Source: Cryphonectria parasitica EP155
Taxonomy: Eukaryota; Ascomycota; Sordariomycetes; Diaporthales; Cryphonectriaceae
Length of the DNA: 64,000 nucleotides
Assembly: GCF_011745365.1 (NCBI RefSeq)
Contig: NW_024468912.1
Coordinates: 1,922,001 to 1,986,000, forward strand
Reading direction: 5' to 3'
In this document: positions 47,886 to 59,848 of the stretch, piece by piece
Numbering within the stretch: the stretch's first letter is position 1
Layout of the letters: every line of letters starts with the position of its first letter
Notes under the pieces: model-generated
What the model saw: only the letters and a program-made list of their open reading frames with translations
The model's database searches: none
Told to the model about the DNA's origin: nothing
Position numbers and translations under genes: made by a program

Positions 47886-50649
47886 TCATGCATCCGTCTT
47901 GACACGTCCGCCTCGAAGGCTGAGAATCTCATCCTGTTCTATGAGTCAGCACGCGCCCACACTACAAATTTTCCCAGGGCAGGTCTTCTTCCCCAAAAGA
48001 GATAAACTCACCTCGGCCTTTCTCTTCCCCAGCACGCGGTCCGGTGTCACCCTCGAACCACCACCACCATATAGCGGCGTGGCACCGCTCTCCTTGGTGA
48101 CCTCGGCATAGCAGCTCGCATGGAAGGCCCGGCCGCCCACACGGGTCGTGTCTGTCCACACCCACTCCTGCGCCTCGTCAAGCCACTTGGTTTGGAACTT
48201 TTCCTGGCAGATGGGGCACACCGTGTTGATGGTGTCACCGTCGTCAGGCACAGGGATCCATTGGATCTTGGGGGCCGACGAGGCTGGCTGGGAGGAGTTG
48301 GCGTTGGGGCCGTGGGCATTATCGACGTGTTCGAGGTCGATGGTTTCAACATTGTGGATCCAGTCCTAAGAATGTGAAGAAATCAGTCAGCCATTGACAT
48401 AGACTCTTTTCAAGTGCATGAAATAAGAATTAGAGGGAAGACCCCAGGGGGGTGGGGAGGGGGCATGTGCAGTGGTTTGAAAGACTTACAGCCTGGTCCA
48501 CATACCAGCTTCGATGCTGGCCTCTCTGCTCCGCCTCCACCATCCTCTGTTTGACTCGGAAGTGCCAATCCATATGAGCCGTCTTCTTCTTCTTTCCCTC
48601 CTCGTCCGTGGGGAATCTTCTACCACACTGGGTACATTGTGGCCCAAGAGCCTCGTAGAGGGAGTGGACGAGATGTGGACGTGGTCTGAAAAAGATGAGA
48701 GCATTAGCATGATGTTCCAAGTCAGAGTCACACGACTAAGATTTTTGGATATTGTTCTGTTTTTGGTTTGCTTGGATATCTGATGATGAAGTCTTCTTTT
48801 CTTTTGGGTTACATACTGCTTGAGCGAGGCGACAGTCAGGCTGATATCCCCACTTGATATGACGTGCCCTGCCTTTGCGGTCGCCGCGATGCTCTGGGCC
48901 ATGGCGATGATGTTGGCGAGGTCTACTCTTCCTGTGGCTGCTGCGGCTGCAGGGGCTGCAGGGGGGGCCGTATGGGCCACGTTTGAGGCCGGCGCAACAG
49001 GTATAGCAGGAGGAGGTGCGAACGGCCTGCCTGGTAGCGTCTGGCCTGACGGTGACGCAGAGTTGGACAGCAGACCAGCACCTCGCAACGAGGCAAGAAG
49101 AGCCATGGGGTCAGGCGTGGCTGACTTTTGGGGCTCAACACGCTGAGGCGTGGGTGAGCGCAGCGCAGCAACAGCAGCAGCGGCAGCTGGTGGGATCTGA
49201 GGTGTCGATGCTGGTGGTTGAGGTTGAGGGGTTGCAGACTGTCGGCTTAGTAGCGCAGCCAGAGTACCCTTGCCCAGCAGCGAGTCGAGAGAGACAGGAG
49301 CTGGCGGCGCCGAGGGAGGTGGCACGGGGGCTACTGATGCAGCTGAAGAACGCTGCTGCTGCTGAGGTTGTTGATGATGCATAGGAGCATGAAATGGAGG
49401 AGCAGCAGCGGTGGCGCTCTGGCGGGCAATAAATGACACCCGGTATTTTACGGCAATCTGATCTACTTGATTTCTGACAGCCACCAATTGGTCCTGTGGC
49501 AGATTCCTGTGCTTGTCCCTCAGCAGTCCCTGGAGAGCCAGGAGTGCCGTCAGCTCTGCCTGCGTGTCAGAACTATGCGGTGACCTTCCCAACGCGGCTC
49601 CGACAGCAACGATGAGTTGATCCATGTCATTATTCAAAGAGTCTATGCTGAGTCCAGGCTGGGCAGCCGGCGCCCCATAGTATCCCTGGGACGAAGGGGG
49701 TGCAAAAGGCGCAGCGCCCGGTACTGAGGAAGACGGTTGAGATGGCGTTCTGGTATAGGACGACATAGCCTAGAGAGAGAGAGGGCGAGAGGGCGAGAGA
49801 GAAGGTCCATCAGTCAAATGCCGGTCTTACAAAAATGCTGGGAGAAGCTGGTCCTTCCTTACCTGGGGCTGTGGATATTGCTGCTGGCCAAAGGCTGACT
49901 CGGGCCGCTGACCATTGATGCCTACATGAGCAGGAGGTTGACTGAAAGGGGGGCGCGCGTTGGGGGGCGTGGGCGTCGAGCGGTGGAGTGCTCCTGGCAG
50001 CGGCCGACCGCCTCTGTTGCGCATCTGACTGCGCGCCTGCTCCTGTTGCACCTGCAGGGCAGAGGTCCTGGCCTTGATGAGGGCATTCTCGATAGGCCTT
50101 ACCACATCAGGAGAGAAGACGGGCGTGCTGTCGATGGAGCCAGGCACGGGCTCCTTCCAGGTCTGCAGCATCTCTTCCAGCTTGTGACGGGTCTTCTGGT
50201 CGACCGAGGCATACACCTCCATATAGGTCGAGTAGAGGTTCTTGCCAAAGAACAGAGTGTACGGCGTGCCAACATTCTTGACGATTGAGTCGAGCAGGTA
50301 GATGGCTGGCAGTTTTCTCTGGGGGGGTGCCTGCATCATAACAATGTCAGCGAGAGGCCAAAACTTTAAGGGTTGGGACGGGGAGCGAGTGGTGGTTGAT
50401 CTCCAGAGAGCTACGGCCACTGCGGGCAGAGGACTTCGAGCAGTGCAGTCAACCTTGTGAGGGCAGTGGGGGAACACCTACCTTCTTGATGTGCTGTTCC
50501 AGGATCTCGGCGATGGGGTACGCAATGTTGGTCAGTTCTCTGGCGAGATTGGTCAAGGTTAAAATTTCATGGCGGACATTATCCTTGAGGTCCTCCACGG
50601 CAGCCTGCCAGTCCTGGATCATCGACTGCTCTTCATCTTCAGCAGACAT
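47886..50649 (-). CDS. PCF11: mRNA cleavage and polyadenylation factor Pcf11
   Basis: Six exons on the minus strand: 50649-50482, 50330-49863, 49769-48817, 48685-48490, 48365-48012 and 47933-47886, giving 728 residues. The N-terminal CTD-interacting domain (about 1-135, with KLPAIYLLDSIVKNVG) binds the RNA polymerase II C-terminal repeats. A long Pro/Gln/Ala-rich linker follows. The C-terminal part has a zinc finger with C547, C550, H567 and H571, the segment DWIHNVE, and a second finger with C645, C648, H677 and C680. It ends in KRKAE and a short last exon. Pcf11 is a subunit of cleavage factor IA and links 3' processing to termination. Donors are GTAGGT, GTAAGG, GTATGT, GTAAGT and GTGAGT, and all phases close. 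The acceptor of the last exon (GAACAG, 47934) is a choice over a nearby CATAG. Confidence 0.94.
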
Positions 50650-52142
50650 GATGGGCAGCTATTGAATCTCGTGGATGCTATGGTCTGACTTGTGGATTCT
50701 TGAGAAAGAAATGGCACTGCAGGAGAAAACGGACGCGATCAAGAGGTGCGTGGAAGAGCGAAAGGCTTCCAGGCTGTAAAAGTGTCTGTCGCGGCCAAAG
50801 AAGAGGAAGAAGAAAAGAAACAAAGAAATGCTTTCGACTCCGACAATCACCAACAAGTGAGAGCTGCAAAGCGGGTCTGACGATGTGCAGGACCTCTGTT
50901 TTTCTTTTCTCGCTCTTTCTCTTTCTCTTGCTCTTTCTTCTCCAATACTTCGCAGCCCAGAGACAAGTCTCCACCAGCTCGTCGTTTGTCCTCCCCCAGC
51001 CCAGCCACGCAAAATGTGCGATACACAGAATGAGCCTCTCCTCACTTCAAAACTCCTTCCTGCTCCTAGACACCGACTCTTTCTGCTACGCGCGTATATT
51101 GACCAGTATCCCCAAGGGCCTGGCAAGATGTGTCTAGTCGATCAACACGGAGGTGTTGTGGGATCGGAGGCACAGCAGGAATGGTCAATGGGGACAAGTA
51201 CGAGAAGACGTCGCGCCGAGGAATCTGGATGATGATGCAGAAAGGGAAAGCAAGAAAGAAACGCCGCCACGATATTTATGATTAAGATGCGACTTGTCGC
51301 AAGGATGAGGAAGAAGGAAATGGACAGGGCGCGATTGCGTCGCGGGTGGGCAGCTTGTTGTACAGAAAAGCCGGCCAGGTTTGTCGTTAGATGAAGTCGA
51401 GCTGATGGGCTAATCGCGCTGGGGCAGACAAAGCCCCCATGGGCCAACCTGAGCAGGAAATTATGTAAGCCAAAGTGAAGGCTGGTGCACTGCTGGAAGC
51501 GGTTGGTCTGTGCGTCACTCCTAGCCACAAAGTCATTGGGTGAAGTTGATAAGAAATGTCAACCTGACAACTCCTTCCCTTAAGGTAAAGGTATGCCAGA
51601 CACATGCCTTTTATTTTTCTTTATAGACTGATGCTTGGCTCAATTGCGTAGTTTTCGTGACTCAAATTCTGTTTTGGTTTTCATTGCTCATCTCTGACAA
51701 AATCGGGGCCCATAGACCTATGCGATCGAAACAGCTGCAGGGGCCACCAGGGCGCTCAGGTCCTTCCACTTCCCAATCAATTCCCAAAGAAATCTGTTCC
51801 AGTAACTTGAAGTAGTCAATTCTACACCCATCCATCAAGCGTAAGAAGCTCGAGTGTACATTAGCACAGCCCAGTTTTTGGAGCATATGTGTGGTGACGA
51901 ATTCCAAATCCATCTGTACAATGTCATCACAGCATCGCAATCGAAAAGAGGCCATCTGCCAAACTATTTCCCATGCCAGACACAGTGTTATTCCGGTTCA
52001 AATAGCAAAGCATCACAGGAGAGGTTGATAATAATGCCTCCATTTGAGGGCAGCGTGAGGTAAGTAATGAATTGTTCCCAGTCCCACTTATCGTTGGCCA
52101 ACGCCTCCTAAAGCAATGTCCCCAGAGCGAATGCCTCTCCCA
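50650..52142. other. Intergenic region
   Basis: Promoter and leader of Pcf11 and 3' flank of the effector gene. Pyrimidine-rich at 50890-50945. No further gene could be supported. Confidence 0.6.
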
Positions 52143-52977
52143 TCAGACCGACTGCTCAAGGTGAATGCGGGTAGCGTTCGGAGTGACCCGCAGAGTCCAC
52201 TCGATGTCCGCCCGTCCGCCGCCAACAGTATTACATGCGACCTGCCCCTGGACGCTCTCCATAAAGTCGAGGGAGCCAGGCAGCCGCATGTGTACCGAGT
52301 GGGCGAGGAAGCGCTTGATGTCGCCATCGCCGATTCTGTTACGAAATACGTCAGCCTTGGAATGAAGTTCTGGGGGAGACATGGAAGGTCATCCTCCTCC
52401 TATAGTACTAGGACGTGGGTTAAAAGAGGCAAAGGAATGCCGTTCAATTGCTCACAGAATAATATCGTTGGACCCGTTGTTGTTGCTGTTGCTGTTGCTG
52501 TTGCTGTTGGTGTGGCGGCCGAATCCAAACATGCAAGTGCCCTCGACCCAGTACGCTTTATTCAAAAAGAAACAATTCATTAGCCAGGTAGCTCACACAA
52601 TTTTCATCAAGGTGTAGAGCTCTCCAGATCTACTATGACAAAGACTCACAAAGAGAACAAAGGAAGGAAAGAAACTTACGAAACACATTTTTAGTCTTCC
52701 AGCCCGAAGCCAGCACAGTAAAGTATCCCTCTCCCTCAAAGTTGCGCAGGATGTGCTCGCAGTCACGGACCAGCATGCCGCCGTCCTCGCCGCCGCCGAT
52801 CTCGCGGAAGGAGCTGTTGCCGCACTGGACGCTCGTGGTCTCGGTGCGGTTGAAGGCGAGGGTGGTGGGGGTCTGGTACTTGGCGGCCAAAGGGGCGGCA
52901 GGGACGGGCACAGCAGCTGTGGTGACGAGGATGGGCGCCATTAGGGCGGTGGCCAGGAGGGTTGGAAGGATGCGCAT
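52143..52977 (-). CDS. Small secreted Hce2/Ecp2-like effector protein
   Basis: Three exons, 52977-52680, 52555-52456 and 52335-52143, encode 196 residues. An N-terminal signal peptide (about 1-21) is followed by a domain with the cysteine pattern of the Hce2 family, the homologues of Cladosporium fulvum Ecp2: CG-x-S-x-F, then DC, then GTC-x-F, then ACN, four cysteines in all. Family members are secreted. Some are necrosis-inducing effectors in plant pathogens, others are found in saprobes, so the role here is open. An Asn-Ser repeat lies between the third and fourth cysteine. Donors are GTAAGT and GTGAGC, the acceptors are AAAG and AACAG, and the phases join without a break. Possible N-glycosylation sites are present near NRT and NSS. 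Confidence 0.85.
52476..52510. repeat. Hexanucleotide repeat coding Asn-Ser in effector
   Basis: Tandem GTTGCT units (AACAGC on the gene strand) inside exon 2, encoding alternating Asn and Ser and ending in an Asn run. Confidence 0.9.
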
Positions 52978-53905
52978 GTTTGGGAGCGTGGACTGTGTGA
53001 TTTTGGGTTTGGATTGCGTTGTTGAGTTTTGGTAGTGGGGAATTTGGTGTTGAATAAAAGAGGGGGAGGGGGGGGGGGGGGATTGGAGAGATATCAGTCA
53101 AAGGAGAGAGACACTTTGGCTTCTTTGAAAGTCTCTAGAATCGAAAGTTAGGAGTCGATTCAAGGCTGAGATCCATAGGATAAGTTGGGGAGAGAGGGAT
53201 AAAAGAAAGTAAGGGGTTTGAATAGTGACCTGCGGAAGTCAGCAGCTCAGGTCATAGAAGCTGCTGGCCCACGTCGCCTTGGAAATTCCTCTTTTTTGAC
53301 TCCAGTTTGTTCTCGGCGAGAGGATTTGAGACTCACCAATATTGAATCACTTGTTCAAAGGAAAAAGAGGTGATGGCGACCGCGGAAAGCCTTGGTTGTC
53401 TGCTCCGCCCCGTAAATGCAATATATTCACGAAGTCTCCTCATAATTCACAAATACAGTCGTCGTGTCACCAATGAATGCACCTTTCATGTTTGGTAAAT
53501 TTGCTTCTCATTAATTGTAGAGATCGATAGAGATCATAAGCTCGTTATCTCATTTGCAACCCCCTGGCGCTTGCAGCAACAGCCTTCCTTAGTCTGTCCT
53601 CCAGCGACCCCAATCCTTTTCCTTCCTCCCTCCGCTCGTTTTGCTTCTTTTTTGTTTTCTTTTTTCTTTCCTTTTATCTCATTTTGTGGGTATCTCATGT
53701 GTGGGTATGTAAACTTGTCTTCGTCTCCATCTCCTGTCCTCTCTCCTCTCTCCTCTTCTCTGTTCATCTTCAGTGTTTGTTCTTGCTAATGTCCTTAAAG
53801 GCCCAACGGAAGAGCTGTGCAATATCTGGTTAACCTTTGGCTGTTCTCCCACTAATTCCTTCCGTCTCTTGGACTGGGGCGCAAGACACACAAGGAAGAC
53901 ACATC
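52978..53905. other. Intergenic region
   Basis: Upstream region of the effector gene and 3' flank of the membrane-protein gene. Contains G14 at 53068-53081. Nothing else was recognised. Confidence 0.6.
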
Positions 53906-54931
53906 TTAGAAACGGTTGAGATGGCTTGCCTCGGAATAAACGCTGGACCGACCACCAGTGTATGCAGGGTGAAGGGCCGTTGGTGGGCGCTGCGGCATCT
54001 TCATGTCAGCAAAGTGTTCGGCACGGCTGAAGCTGCTGTTGGTCGTGCGAGGAAGAGGACTGGTACGATTACTTACCTGGACACCGGGCACAATGGGGCT
54101 GGCGCGGTCCTGGCCCTCCCACGACTCCCGCTCCGAGGTCTGGGGGCGGGAGGCGTACTGGTGGTGACCGGACTCGAGGTCGGGCTCGGCCGTGGGGTGG
54201 TTGATGATGGGCCCACTGATCTGGGGCTTCTTGTCCTTGGCGAAGAGGCGCGAGAAGCGGTTCTGTGGGTTGACGGCGGCGGGGAAAGGGTGGTGGAAGT
54301 TGAACTGCTTCTCCCTGCGGATGGAGTTGGAGCGGTCACTGCCGCCGCTATTCATGGTGGCGGCATCGATATCATAAGGAGCCGAGGTCATGCGCACGTT
54401 GTAGACGTTGGCGCCGTGCTCACGGATCATGCGGACGGTGATGTTGTGGGTGCTGCTGCGGAAGATCAGCGAGACGATGAGGTTGAAGAGGCCAAAGACG
54501 AAAGCCAGGATGCCCGAGGCGAGGGTGAGGCGCCACAGCGGGAAGGACAGGTCGTTGATCAGGTCGGCGGCGTTGAGGGAGCCCATGACCCAGATGCCCA
54601 TGGCGATCATCCAGACACCCAGCCAGGCCAGGCTGTGGCCTCGGTTGCTGGCATCGACAGTTGAGAAGGTCGGCCAGTTGCGGCGGTAGAAGTCGTTGAC
54701 AACGGCCGGCTGGGGCAGCTCGCTAATGAGGAGCATCATGGCCACGCCCGCGGTGATGGTGTGAGAGATGGCCTGGAAGACGAAGAAGCTGGTCACGATA
54801 TTGGTCTTGACCACCATGATCATGCTCGACATGGCCACGCTGAGGAGGGCCAGGATGTTGCAGGCCCGCAGCACCTGGAGGATATACCAGGCCGGCCCCA
54901 GCAGGGAGCTGTTTTCTGACATGCTGAACAT
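53906..54931 (-). CDS. Four-helix integral membrane protein (DUF7598-like)
   Basis: The frame 54931-53906 encodes 341 residues without interruption. Four hydrophobic helices are visible at about 14-40, 44-70, 100-118 and 132-157, followed by a long hydrophilic, Ser/Pro-rich cytosolic tail. It resembles uncharacterised fungal proteins grouped as DUF7598, and the function is unknown. Within the tail, 54076-53999 has a perfect donor GTAAGT, a GCTGAC branch site and an AG acceptor, spans exactly 78 nt and is stop-free. Removing it would give 315 residues in the same frame. The start at 54931 has good context (GCCAAGATG), and a 5' untranslated intron (55088-54962) lies just upstream. Which splice form dominates cannot be told from sequence. 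Confidence 0.85.
   Translation of the reverse strand: MFSMSENSSLLGPAWYILQVLRACNILALLSVAMSSMIMVVKTNIVTSFFVFQAISHTITAGVAMMLLISELPQPAVVNDFYRRNWPTFSTVDASNRGHSLAWLGVWMIAMGIWVMGSLNAADLINDLSFPLWRLTLASGILAFVFGLFNLIVSLIFRSSTHNITVRMIREHGANVYNVRMTSAPYDIDAATMNSGGSDRSNSIRREKQFNFHHPFPAAVNPQNRFSRLFAKDKKPQISGPIINHPTAEPDLESGHHQYASRPQTSERESWEGQDRASPIVPGVQVSNRTSPLPRTTNSSFSRAEHFADMKMPQRPPTALHPAYTGGRSSVYSEASHLNRF
53999..54076 (-). other. Candidate in-frame intron in membrane-protein gene
   Basis: Starts with CAG|GTAAGT and ends with GACATGAAG. The branch-like GCTGAC sits nine bases from the end. Length is a multiple of three and no stop codon occurs, so the sequence can be kept or removed without changing frame. 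Confidence 0.6.
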
Positions 54932-57900
54932 CTTGGCTGTGGTTGTTGGTCGAATTATTTGCTGGGAAGAGAGGGAGGAGAGCGTGATAAAGACTGGTGA
55001 AGACGGTCAGCCAGGGACGTTCTCTTCTCCTTTCTCTTTTTCTTACTTTCTCTTCGTGCCTTGAAAGGGCAGCTTTGTAACGACTTACGATCGGGATGAG
55101 GGAAATGTGTTACTGCCGGCAGTCGTGTTTGGAGTGAGTGAAGTCGTAGTCGGCTGATTTTTGGATTTTTTTTTTATTTTATAATTGTCTGACTTGCGTC
55201 TGTCTTGCAGATTCGGAAGCGTGTGGTAGAAGGGGTAGAAAGAATGAATACGGGAGGGAAAGGAGAGAAAAGTAGAGTGAAGAAAGAAGAAGATCGGCAC
55301 CAGGCAGGAGAATACTATATATCAGCAGGAGACTGCGTCAAGCAGCTCTATTGTACTCGACAACAATGGAACAATAGTGTTAGAAACAAGCAGGCATTGA
55401 AGTCGTTAACAATGCCCTTCAGATCTGTCTCGCGACAATAAAAGAAAAGGGTGTGGTGGAGGAAAGAGAAAGAAAGGTAAAGGAGGGAAAAACTGGGAAG
55501 CACATAATAAGAAAGAAAAAAGAGGGGGGTAGGAAGGGTAGGCTCGAGATTTAATATCCAGACTTTAGAACAAAGCATGCATCACTCATCGTAGTATTGA
55601 CCATAACACCCCCACGCGAGCTGAGATGGCGGCAACAAGATACGCGACCTCGAACCCAGCGCGAGAAGGATCCAATGTGGGAACCCTTGAAAGGGATAGA
55701 TAGAATCTGGCATCAGGACCGCACACAAACGGCAAAAGTATCATGCCAAGCTCAGACCAGAGCATCTGTATCGCTGCGGTCAATGAAACGAAAAGAATGG
55801 GTTCTGGGGAAGTTTCCAGCCAATGGATCGATTGGCGCAAAGGCTCTCTCTCTCGTCTCGAGCGGGAAGACTAAAAAATTAGGGTGGTTTATCTCAGAGG
55901 GGTCATCCCAGCAGTAGCACTAGACCAGGGTGGCATGGACAACAGTGCAGTTTCATGCAAAAGCAAGTAACATGCGTCTCTTCTGGCAGTTGCTGTGGGT
56001 CCCTTGGAGTTGTTGTTCAGCATATCACCTGCCACGAGCTGCACCGTCTTGATGGTGCCACGGAGTCGTTGGACGCGACCCCTTGCTTGCGTCGTTGGCG
56101 GTTGCCAGGTTGTTGAGCGGAGGCGAGATAGAGGAAGGGTGGGCGGCCACGAGGATGGGCCGAATGATAGTGCCATGTAAAAAAGAGTCATCGACGGCGG
56201 AGGAGGAGGGGCGTACAGCTGGCAAGGCTTGATACCCAACCGTTCGCGCCCAGTTTGCACAATCCCACATCAAAGGGGCAAGACTAGAGGAGACAAGGAC
56301 TCTCGGACGGTGGCCAGACAGATAAGAAGCCTGCTTCCTTCCGGACCTGACTACTGTGATCTTCAGGGCGGTACTGTAAATGCAATTGATAGACAGAACC
56401 TGTCCAACAACCTTGTGCACCATGGTGGTTTTGCCACCCTCCCCCCCCCTCTTTTTTTTCTCTTTCTTCTTCTTCCTTTCTTGGGGAGGATTGTACAGGG
56501 TACGTATAGTACGTGAACATGGATTCAGAGACCAGATATGTGGGTACGTGAAAGGGTCTTCCTTCTGGCCAAAGCACCTTGGGGAAATGCTTGAACCATC
56601 TCTCCAATGAGGCTCTGAGAAGAAGCTGGTCGAAAATGCAAGCGTACCAAGAGAGACTTGGTCGGTGGAGACTTTCAAGGCGGGTCCGCGGCGCGGGGCG
56701 GGAAGAAAGCGCGTCCCCAGGTGAGGCCCGCGACGGGGCCTCGATTGGATGACAAGCGCTTGCACGTGTTTCAAGTCGTTTTTAGCCTCCCGGTTCCGAG
56801 GTGCAGGAACATTGAAGAAAGAAAAAGGAGAGAGAAGAAGGGGGGAAAAAGGGGAACTATCATGATTGGGTTCTTTTCTTTTGTGGTGATGTTTAGTCTT
56901 TAGGATCAATAAATTCCGTAAGCTTTCATAACAGAGCGGTCTGCTTCAGCCGTTTGACTCATCCCATTCTGATCAGGAGGAAGACCACAAAGTTGATTGG
57001 CAGTGACTCTATACTTGGCGGCTGGTGGATTGGATTCATATTTCAGATGAGATACATCTTCAGCCCAAAGGCTAAAACTCAGATTGCAAGAGTACTGGTT
57101 TCGGAATCAGAGCCAAAGAAACGGGAAGCCCAGTCTTCAATGCAACCTTCAGTACCGAACTCTGCCAGAGACAGATACAACAGTATTAGGACTGCTACCA
57201 TGGTACTTGGAACAACCTCCAAGGCTCGAATGTACGGCAATGCCATGAAGAAGAAAAAAAGACAGACCAGGCACGAAGGTCGGCCACGTCAATGTTAGAG
57301 ACATGTCTCGCGCGTTCGAGGTTGTGCCTTGCTCCTGGCGCTTGTTCAATCATCAGCCGCACAGCCGTCATCCGTTCCCCGGCGCCTGCGCTTGCTTCCA
57401 AAATTTGGACGGACTCTCACCGTCCCGAAAGGCCAGAGGTTTCGTCCCAGGCACGCCAGGGGAAGAAAAAGATGGGGAGATGAGACCTCGAGGCGAGACG
57501 AGAAACCGCGCCGCGGCCTGGTCTTCTGCGGCCTGCAGGTTCTCCGTTGATTGGCCATCACAAGCGCCTTCTGTTCAGGTGCCGCTCGGCTGAGGAACGG
57601 GGGGTTCATGACGACGGCTGTTGGTTGCTTGATACGAGTGGCACTGATTGCCCATCCGATCAGGTCGTACTATACTCATATAAATATGATACGAGGTATG
57701 TAATGTTGGTCAAATGACAGGCCGTGTTGACAAGCAGGCAATTTCATTTAAAGTCGTGACGCGGTTCCTGAGAACAGCCGCCGGCCTACTGTCCTGACCG
57801 TCTGCGAGCAGGTCGATTACTATGGATCAAGGAAAACGCCTGTCATTCGTGAACGGTCGAGACATGGAGCAACAAAGATAGAGAGAAGAAGAAGAAGAAA

Positions 57901-58459
57901 AGAGGGGAAGCCAACAGAGGGTGTGTGTCAAAGTGAGAGAAAGTGAAAGTGAGAATGAAAATGAAAATGGCTGTATCTAGATTGGCATGCAAGACATTAT
58001 CGAGGAGATTCATTTCTTTTTTCTTCTTTTTCTTCCATTCTTTTTCCTCCCTCAGACCGATGGTCAGTCAGTGAACCGAGTGTTGTCGTTCTAATGCCTA
58101 CTTACCGCAACTATGGTGCGTAGTAATCATGGCCCGGGAAAGAAAAGTCTAGAATCAAGTCTGGGCCTGAATTAGGCCATAGGCCCACCCCACTTTGGAA
58201 GACTAGCCACTCGCCATGAACGATTTTCTGCAAAGAGTGGCTGACACATGCGCGCACAGCCTCACCCAAGAACTTCCTCCTCTTGCTCGTCGTCGGCCTC
58301 AATCGCTCCCCTTTGTCTGCCTCGACCAAAACTCCTCGACTCAACACCCTGTCCAGCCAGAACCAATCCGCTCTCCTCCACCCTCCATCTGTCTTCCAAG
58401 CAGCCCCTCTTTTTGCTATTTGTTTTTTCTTTTGTCAGATCCGATTGCATTCATACACC
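54932..58459. other. Intergenic region between divergent genes
   Basis: Shared upstream region of the membrane-protein gene (minus) and the SERF-like gene (plus). Frames of 80-290 codons occur but lack recognisable domains. A variant of the recurrent 12-mer (CTACCATGGTAC) lies at 57195-57206. A pyrimidine-rich stretch at 58350-58440 precedes the SERF-like start. Confidence 0.55.
54962..55088 (-). other. Probable 5' UTR intron of membrane-protein gene
   Basis: Donor GTAAGTCG at 55088, internal GGCTGACC and a polypyrimidine stretch before CCCAG ending at 54962. All signals are in the expected order and 127 nt is a usual length. It lies 31 bases before the start codon. Confidence 0.6.
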
Positions 58460-58929
58460 ATGGCTCGTGGAAACCAGCGCGATCTCGCCCGTGCGAAGAA
58501 CCTGAAGAAGCAGGCTGAGCAGGTATGTTGACCGCCACCAGACAACCCTCCCGACTCTCCTTGTCGGTTCTTTTTCTTTTCATGAAGAATTGGAAGCCAA
58601 GTTGCCTCCCCCCCCCCCCCTCCTTTCGGTGTCTTTGTCGGTCCACTTTTGCTGACCTAGACGCCTCGTCTCTCGTACCACAGAAGTCGAAAAACAGCAA
58701 GAGCGGCAGCGAGATGCAGCGCGATAAGGAGGCCGTCGCCGCCCTGATGCGCGAGAAGCAGAAGAAGGGTACGTCCTCCTCGATATCTCGCCTTCCCCCA
58801 CTTCCCACCCCCCAAAACGATGGCCTCCCAGGTCCGAATTGTCCATGGAAACCACCCATTGCTGACTGCGCATCTTGGTCCGGAACAGCCGAGGAGAAGA
58901 AGGCCGCCGAAGCCGCCAACAAGAAATAA
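58460..58929 (+). CDS. SERF/4F5-like small basic protein
   Basis: Three exons, 58460-58522, 58684-58768 and 58889-58929, encode 62 residues. The N-terminus MARGNQRDLARAKNLKK is the signature of the 4F5/SERF family, and the rest is Lys/Glu/Ala-rich (KEAVAALMREKQKK, then an EEKKAAEAA tail). It is predicted to be disordered or helical. SERF proteins are small, highly charged factors reported to modulate amyloid aggregation and to bind nucleic acid. The fungal function is poorly defined. Donors are GTATGT and GTACGT, and the acceptors are CACAG and AACAG. More than half the gene is intron. The start has a good context (CACCATGGC). Confidence 0.93.
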
Positions 58930-59817
58930 AAACCTCTGCCAGACGGGGCTTCTCCCTTCCCCGCCTCCGGGAACGAGAGCGCCAGAGGAGTAATGTAATG
59001 GGAGGTGGTGTTAGGATACTTGGATTATCATTTTTTATTTTTTTTTAAAGCGAAAGGAGCAAAGGGATGTTTTGTATTCGAGGGGCGGATGTGGGAGTTC
59101 AAGAGATATCAAGAGACAACGAGGCGGTGGCATGACGGAAAGGGTAAGGAGGCGGAAGGAGGAGACGACGACGACGATCATATACCCCCGAGGCCTACGA
59201 AAAGTGTCCACGCCAGAGAAGAGGCTCCCTTCTTCAGAGGTGATAATGCTGTCATCGTCGGCAGGCAAAAGAGGGATTGGACTCCCCTGGTACTATTTTA
59301 TCTCCCGGCCAGATAAACGTCGTTTCCTCAACACCTACGTATAGTCTTTGCGTCGCGTCTCGTATTGTATATGATGTGCATGCTGTGCTGTAGTGAACTG
59401 CTTCCTTGAGAATAAGGCCTCTTGCATCTCTCTGGACAATCCTCCCTGGCTTGTCTCTCGCTGGGTCACTACGAGTACGGTTGAGTCTCCTGGAAAACTT
59501 CTCTCCTCTTTCCACGAGCCGACGAACACCCAAAGATCACGTTGGTCTTGTTGGTTCATCCCACAATATGCATTCCTCCCTACCTATCCTGCGCACCGAA
59601 TTTTCCTTCTCTCCCAGCATGGGAAACCCTCACCCCCTTCGGGCCAAATCTGAGGGACGGTGGGCACTGCCCTTCTGCAGGTGCTTTGGAAACTCGGGAA
59701 ACGGGGTGATGTCACGTGGAGACGCTGATGATGAAGATGTGATGGCGATGTTTTTAGCATGAAATGACCACAGTACAAACAAGGCAGACAGTGGCGCAAT
59801 GCACACAAAGCAAGTCT

Positions 59818-59848
<31 letters not shown>

